This document shows, piece by piece, positions 43,861 through 48,715 of a DNA stretch of 48,715 bases. Both the position numbers and the translations under genes were made by a program. The notes beneath the pieces are model-generated. The model was given only the letters and a program-made list of their open reading frames with translations. It did no database searches and was not told where the DNA came from. Source of the stretch: Gnetum montanum (Eukaryota; Streptophyta; Gnetopsida; Gnetales; Gnetaceae); the NCBI GenBank assembly GCA_015680685.1, contig MNCI01020452.1:96937-145651 (forward strand), written 5' to 3'. Positions within the stretch are counted from its first letter, which is position 1. Every line of letters starts with the position of its first letter.

Positions 43861-44735
43861 GATGTGATTTGTGCTTTTTATATGATTTTAATAATCATTA
43901 TGATCATTTGAGTTACTAGGCATTGGGTCATCACAACACCATTTTAAAAATAATGCAAGTATAATGCTTTATATGATATGTCCTATTACTATTATGTAAA
44001 ATCTCCTTTATATGATATATTTCAATAATTTTATGATTCTTCTCAGTCTATTTCATGGTTTTAGTTTATTTAGTTATGTTGGATTATGGAGGACAAGATT
44101 TATGCTAATTTATCATGTAATTATCATGATCATGTGAGTGTAGGATATGTGAAGTTGGAGAATGATTAGCCATAATCACCAGGTGACCTTGGAAAATATC
44201 ATTTTCCCTCTCATAAGCCCCAACCCTTAAGTGTGATGATCCATGGCTATCCTATACACAACAAGGTGAAGTGTGTTCATCTCCACTTGAGAACCCTTAG
44301 CCACCTAGAAGACTTGCTATGATGCCATCTAGATTGTACTTAGAGGGCACATACATGAGGGTTGAACTACATTGTGGGCAAAGCTTCAAAATGACCATGT
44401 TCATTGGTAGTGTAATAAGTTCTTGAGTGTGATGGGGTTCAGTAGCAATCCTCACCCTAGCCTCCATTCCCCTCTTTAATCTATTTCCCCAAGATTCAAA
44501 AATAGAAAGAGATAAGAAAATAATCCATTTTCACCCATTCTTTTTCTGAATGTTAAAAAAAAAAAAAAAAAGAGTTCCAAGGAAAAATTTGAAAGTTGTG
44601 ATTAGCTATGATCTAAGATAAGCTTTTTCTCTTTATTAAGTTTGGCATAGGTCTTATGCTCAAAGTAGTATGCATACTTTTTTATTTTTACCTTGTGAGA
44701 AGATTGGGAATGAGATCTTAATTATATTCTTTAAT

Positions 44736-44778
<43 letters not shown>

Positions 44779-44972
44779 TTAAAGTTATGATTGAATAAGA
44801 TGGTGTGGTAAGGATGAACCACATTTAGTTTTCTCTTGATTATATGGTTATTTTAATAATGTTAAAATCAGTATAGTTTGCTGCAAATTTCAACTTGCAT
44901 ATTTTAGGATCTTTTTGATCCTCTATCTTTGCATCTCCTTTTAAAATTTCTAGTTTGGGGGCTAAGTGTTGA
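43861..44972 (+). other. Element E 3' non-coding region
   Basis: AT-rich, without a coding region. It contains an A run (44557-44573), an (AT)n(AG)n compound microsatellite (44735-44778) and the purine tract GTTTGGGGGCTAAGTG at 44953-44968. Confidence 0.55.
44735..44778. repeat. (AT)n(AG)n compound microsatellite
   Basis: About ten AT units followed by about twelve AG units. Confidence 0.95.
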
Positions 44973-46739
44973 TGTCAACATTGCCCATGCTTGGCACAGG
45001 GCCATGATTAACAAAAGCTTACATTAAAATCAAATTTTCTTTTGAGTAAATGGAAAATGTTAGCTTGTTTTGAAAACTAAAATGCAAAGACACTCATGAA
45101 TTTTCTAGAGAGACTAGATGACTATTCATATTAAGCTCTTGAACGTTTTGACTAGGTTGTGTTATTTTAAAAAATAAAAAAAATAAAAAAATTAAAAAAA
45201 AAGAGAGAGAATACACCTATGAAATAAAGTTTTTCTTGTAAATTCTTTCCTTTTTCTGCATGTAATCATTTGCAGGTCATGGCTTACTTATGCTATTCAA
45301 TACAAGATGCTTGGTAAATGAAAGGAGGTAGAGGTGATAGCAGTTACATCACAGTAGTGGAGACATGGTGGTAGTGGGGTAACCACTGAGGTAGTTATAA
45401 TCGATGTTAGTGGTGGATGTGGGTATTCATGGCACCAACAATGAATGACTTATAAGAGGGGAAGTGGTTAGTAGGTAGGAAGGATAGAATTGCTGATGTT
45501 CTTCTTCTAGCTAGCAAGGACAGGCACATCAATTGTAGTAGGGAAGAAGTAGGGAGCTCTTAGAGGAGGAAATCAGTGCAAGGTGGTCTCTCTCTCAAAT
45601 AGGTCAAGTAGCATGGCACAAGCTACAAGAGGTAGATGACAGAGCATGGAAATAGCTACAAGAATCTTCATGTGTCTATAAGTAGCTATGATTGTGTGGA
45701 ATGTTATCAGTGGTAGTCACATAGGAGCTGTACAACGTGCAATAGCAAATGGTAGGTGGCGTGTGGCGGTTAGTAGTAAGTGTGTGTAATTAGCTACAAG
45801 CGCATGGTGGCTACTATTGGCAATGCACGCTATAGGCAGCATGTGGTGTGAACAATGCTCAGGTTAGCTAATAGCGATGGATGGTAGGTGATGCATCAAT
45901 CATTGCTGGGCCTCCCCTTCTCCTGTCAGTAGACGCATCAAGAGTGGTGTGCGAATAACATGCATGTGGTAGGTGGTTAGTGGGAAATCAAAGGTATTCT
46001 CTTTGAGCCAATGATAAGAAATCCACCTCTCTCAACCAACGATCGGTAGCCAAGCACACATGCAGCAATAGTGGCGCATGGCTCTCCATGATGACAACCT
46101 CAGAGTGGTACGTGCAACTATCAATGGGCAGTGTAATGATGAGGGGTGGCAAGAGATATTTGTCTAGTAGTGCAGTAGGGGCATGTTGACTATTTGGGTA
46201 TCAATGGTAGTGAGGCAACACATTCTTGTAGTAGTCATGGGTTTCTATCAATAGCAGTAGTCAAAAACAGTGGTCATGCATGTCTACAATAATAAGTGGT
46301 GGCACCAATAGTGGTGCTAGGTGCATTAGAGAAGCGACGATGGTAACTAGGGCTGGCAATGGCAATGTTGTAATTGATGGCTTGTGTGGGACCATGTAGC
46401 ATGAATAATGATGGTTAGTAGTCAACAATAACAACAACATGTGCCAATAATGATGGAGATGCTCATGGAACCATCAGTCCAATAGTAGCATGCATCTGCA
46501 ACCAATGGTAGCAATATTAGCTCAACTAGAGCCACCAAGAGTCATTTAATTTGTGCTTGTTTCTGAGCTAAGTCATTTTTTCATTCTATTATTTTTAAAA
46601 TTTTTGTAATTGAACTATGGTCCCTACTACATAGGGCTTGTGCTTCTTTTAAAAACTTTGCTTGTCCTTTGTGTAAGTTATTCCATGCTTTTAAAAGCTT
46701 TGCAATTTTTTATTATGTATTAAAATCATTTAATTTATT
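44973..46739 (+). repeat. Right LTR of element E
   Basis: About 1.77 kb starting TGTCAACATTGCCC after the purine tract. Low-complexity GTAGTGGTGG-type sequence fills much of 45340-46450. The last 660 bases match the end of the left repeat. The end near 46739 is defined only by loss of similarity. Confidence 0.65.
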
Positions 46740-47349
46740 GGCATCTTGAATGTCATGTTTTATGAAGCATCACATAGCCCTCTCTATTTGAGACTATTCT
46801 TGGGTCTCTGTACTCATATGGGAGGCACCCTAGGAAATAATCTCCTTAAACAAGTTTTTTTTTCTAAGTGTTAAAGTGTCCAAAATTTATGCATTAACAA
46901 TTTCAAAGTAAGAAAAATTGAACCTACATAATTTAAGTAAGAAACATTAAAATTACTACATTTAACTTTGTGCAATATACATTAGTAGTACTGAATCTTA
47001 ACTATAAAAGATATATCTAAGTCTTCCATACGTATTATTAGTAGTTTGAATAGTTTATATAAAAATAAATTAAAGATTAGAAGAAATTTATTCCACAACA
47101 TTATAATAATATATGTTGTTCATCTTATATTAGTTGTAGTAAATATAATTTGCATATTCTATCTTCATGCTGCTCATTGTTCCATATTTTAGTTTTAACT
47201 CAAAGTTATTGTAATCNTTGCTCATTGTTCCATATTTTAGTTTTAACTCAAAGTTATTGTAATCTCATTGTTACATTACTAGTTATTGGTCTCATGATAT
47301 TAGAATTATTATACGTAGATATTTATTATGATATCTTACACATAGATTA
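46740..47349. other. Intergenic, with one suspicious duplication
   Basis: No gene recognised. 47171-47216 and 47219-47264 are identical 46-base copies separated by an assembly N at 47217 and one base, which may be an artefact of joined contig ends. Confidence 0.5.
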
Positions 47350-47611
47350 GTTACAAAAATGGCATCTTATATGGTTTGGGCATGTGCAAAGAAAATTAGA
47401 TAACGAGCTTGTAACAAAACGTTACTACATAATGGTTATGGAAAAGGTACCAAAAGGGAAAAAAACATGGGGAAAAATAATTGAAGATGATCTAAAGAAA
47501 TTACAAATAAAAAAAGATTTAGCTCTTCATAGTGGCAAATGGAAAAGAAAAAAAAACTCATGTAGCCAACTCCATTTAATTAGGACAAGAAGAGGTTGAT
47601 GATGATAGATA
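47350..47611 (+). mobile_element. 5'-truncated RTE-like LINE tail
   Basis: The plus strand reads 'LIWFGHVQRKLDNELVTKRYYIMVMEKVPKGKKTWGKIIEDDLKKLQIKKDLALHSGKWKRK', the C-terminal end of plant RTE-type LINEs, and matches the end of the LINE at 32090-34990. It finishes with a (GAT)n-like tail (TTGATGATGATAGATAA), typical of this LINE type. Only about 260 bp remain, consistent with incomplete reverse transcription. Confidence 0.75.
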
Positions 47612-47612
47612 A

Positions 47613-48536
47613 TGATGAGTGGCGAGGTACCCCTACACTCAACCATACGAATACAAGCATCTCACGCATGATCCGATTGAACTTTGCAAATGGGCTAGTT
47701 GTGGTATCTAGATAGTTATCCTTAGGTCACAATTTGCTATCTTTCCACCTAGACTAGTATTAGCTTTGTCACGTATGGTTTAGTCCAAAGTGAGGTGTAT
47801 GATGTGTTCCTATACTAATGCTACTCCCGAAGATAATGGAAAATAATATTAACTAAGCTAGGAGAGAGAGGGTGAGAGAGAATCTAAGTTAGCTTAAGTG
47901 CGATGAGCATACGTTCCTCAATCATCCATACACATCTTGGACCTCATGCATGACTACCATTGGGATTACCAAGCATATGGCCTAGGTACACTACTGGGTT
48001 ACCAAGTAGTCACACTTAAATGCTCGTGATTAAGTCATAATCATTCCACGTTACTAGGAGATAAGGATGAGAGATATTAACTAAGAAAGTAGTAAATAAC
48101 AATTAAATAAATAACTAATTAAACTAAGTGAATGCTACAATGATGAAGTAATCTCGATCTTTATTTTCGGTCATGTGCGTGTCCAAGTATGTCACACTCA
48201 AATAAGGATGCTGTACAATTACAATCACCACACTACGGGCATACACTAGGAAATAATTCTAACTCTAAGAAGGAAAAACTGCAAGATTTTGGGTAAAGAA
48301 CTAAGAACTAACTCCCAGAACAAGGAAAGCCACCTCTTATTTATAGAAATTGAGGTAGGCTACAATATCGTGTACGTGATATCGCGAGGAGTACGTGATA
48401 TCATGGCTAATGCAATATCACAGCTACGATATCAGGGGTCCAATAATAGGGGTTTGATATTGGGACCTAGTATCTTGTATCAAGGCTCCAATAATAGGGC
48501 TCCAATAACTGGGCTCCAATAGACCATGACTCATCA
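47613..48536 (-). repeat. 3' LTR of element G
   Basis: 924 bp from TGATGAGTGGCGAGGTACCC to ...GACTCATCA, followed by the polypurine complement TACCCCCACGACTT. It is therefore the 3' LTR of a minus-strand element continuing beyond the window. Its sequence matches solo LTR F in inverse orientation. TATA is at 48340-48347 on the sense strand, with GATATC units (48358-48440) and CTCCAATAATAGGG-type repeats (48436-48520) in U3. The left flank is GATAA. Confidence 0.9.
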
Positions 48537-48715
48537 TACCCCCACGACTTAATAACAACTTGTCCTCAAGTCAAAGAAAGTGAGGAACAAGTTCAATTGA
48601 TTACACAGTGGATAGGTATGGGATTATTGACTGACTAGGAATTTATTTATGTCACAGTGGAGAATTAAAAAAAATTTGGACACAGACACAAAAGGCAAAA
48701 CTTGTGGAACTCATG
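48537..48715 (-). mobile_element. Start of element G internal region (3' end), cut by window edge
   Basis: The polypurine tract (complement CCCCCACGACTTAAT) and about 160 bases of 3' non-coding sequence similar to those after the A and C 3' LTRs ('aacttgtcctcaagtc', 'aggaacaagttc'). Confidence 0.75.

Larger units (their letters stand above)
39969..46739 (+). mobile_element. LTR retrotransposon E, largely deleted inside
   Basis: Two direct repeats (39969 to about 40800; 44973 to about 46739) flank a remnant with plus-strand gag-, protease- and integrase-like pieces. A purine-rich tract TTTGGGGGCTAAGTG lies immediately before the right repeat, as expected for the 3' end of an element. Both repeats start TG(C/T)CAACAT. 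The order of the coding remnants suits Ty3/gypsy. Reverse transcriptase is missing. Solo LTR F is inserted between the left repeat and gag. The outer right border and target duplication could not be fixed. Confidence 0.7.

Overview
This is plant nuclear DNA from a repeat-rich genome. Support comes from Ty3/gypsy elements primed by a tRNA-Asp-like site, RTE-like LINE remnants, PPR and HSP70 gene fragments, and one leucine-rich-repeat receptor kinase gene with a short GT-AG intron. The old, nested retroelements and scarce genes would suit a large seed-plant genome, possibly a gymnosperm, but I cannot name the species.

Layout. 1-458 is single-copy-looking sequence with a TATA-like box. 459-11897 is Ty3/gypsy element A (minus strand, both LTRs, decayed gag-pol), carrying an unrelated solo LTR (B, 4494-5731) with a perfect CCCTT duplication. 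12778-13672 is a probable solo LTR. 14300-16250 is a cluster of broken gene pieces: an HSP70 fragment (+), a PPR C-terminal fragment (-) and a PPR internal fragment (+). 16906-31696 is a nest: element D (minus, lacking RT, RNase H and most of integrase) is split by element C (17526-27052, minus, both LTRs, 5-bp duplication ATTAA/ATTAG). 31709-31930 is a gag-like scrap and 32090-34990 an RTE-like LINE (minus).

The only gene that looks intact is the HAESA/HSL-type LRR receptor kinase at 35736-38823 (minus, two exons, 989 codons). Beyond it lies plus-strand LTR element E (39969 to about 46739), with most of its coding region deleted, which hosts solo LTR F (41550-42487, perfect CTTGG duplication). 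A 5'-truncated LINE tail (47350-47611) abuts the 3' LTR of a further minus-strand element, G, that runs out of the window.

The A, C, D, F, G and 12778 LTRs are one broad superfamily. They share the terminal TGATKAG...TACCCC motif (sense-strand 3' end), a CTATAAATA-type TATA box (TTATATAAATG in the 12778 copy) and, in those checked (A, C, F and G), a downstream AATAAA signal. Where the PBS is present (A, C, D) it matches tRNA-Asp. What differs is a short array of palindromic repeats just upstream of TATA: GATATC units in A, C, F and G, GTCAAC/GTTGAC in the 12778 copy, GATGTAGCATC in D. The unrelated solo LTR B has the same arrangement built from GCGTATACGC. This recurring, fast-changing promoter-proximal array is the most interesting signal in the window.
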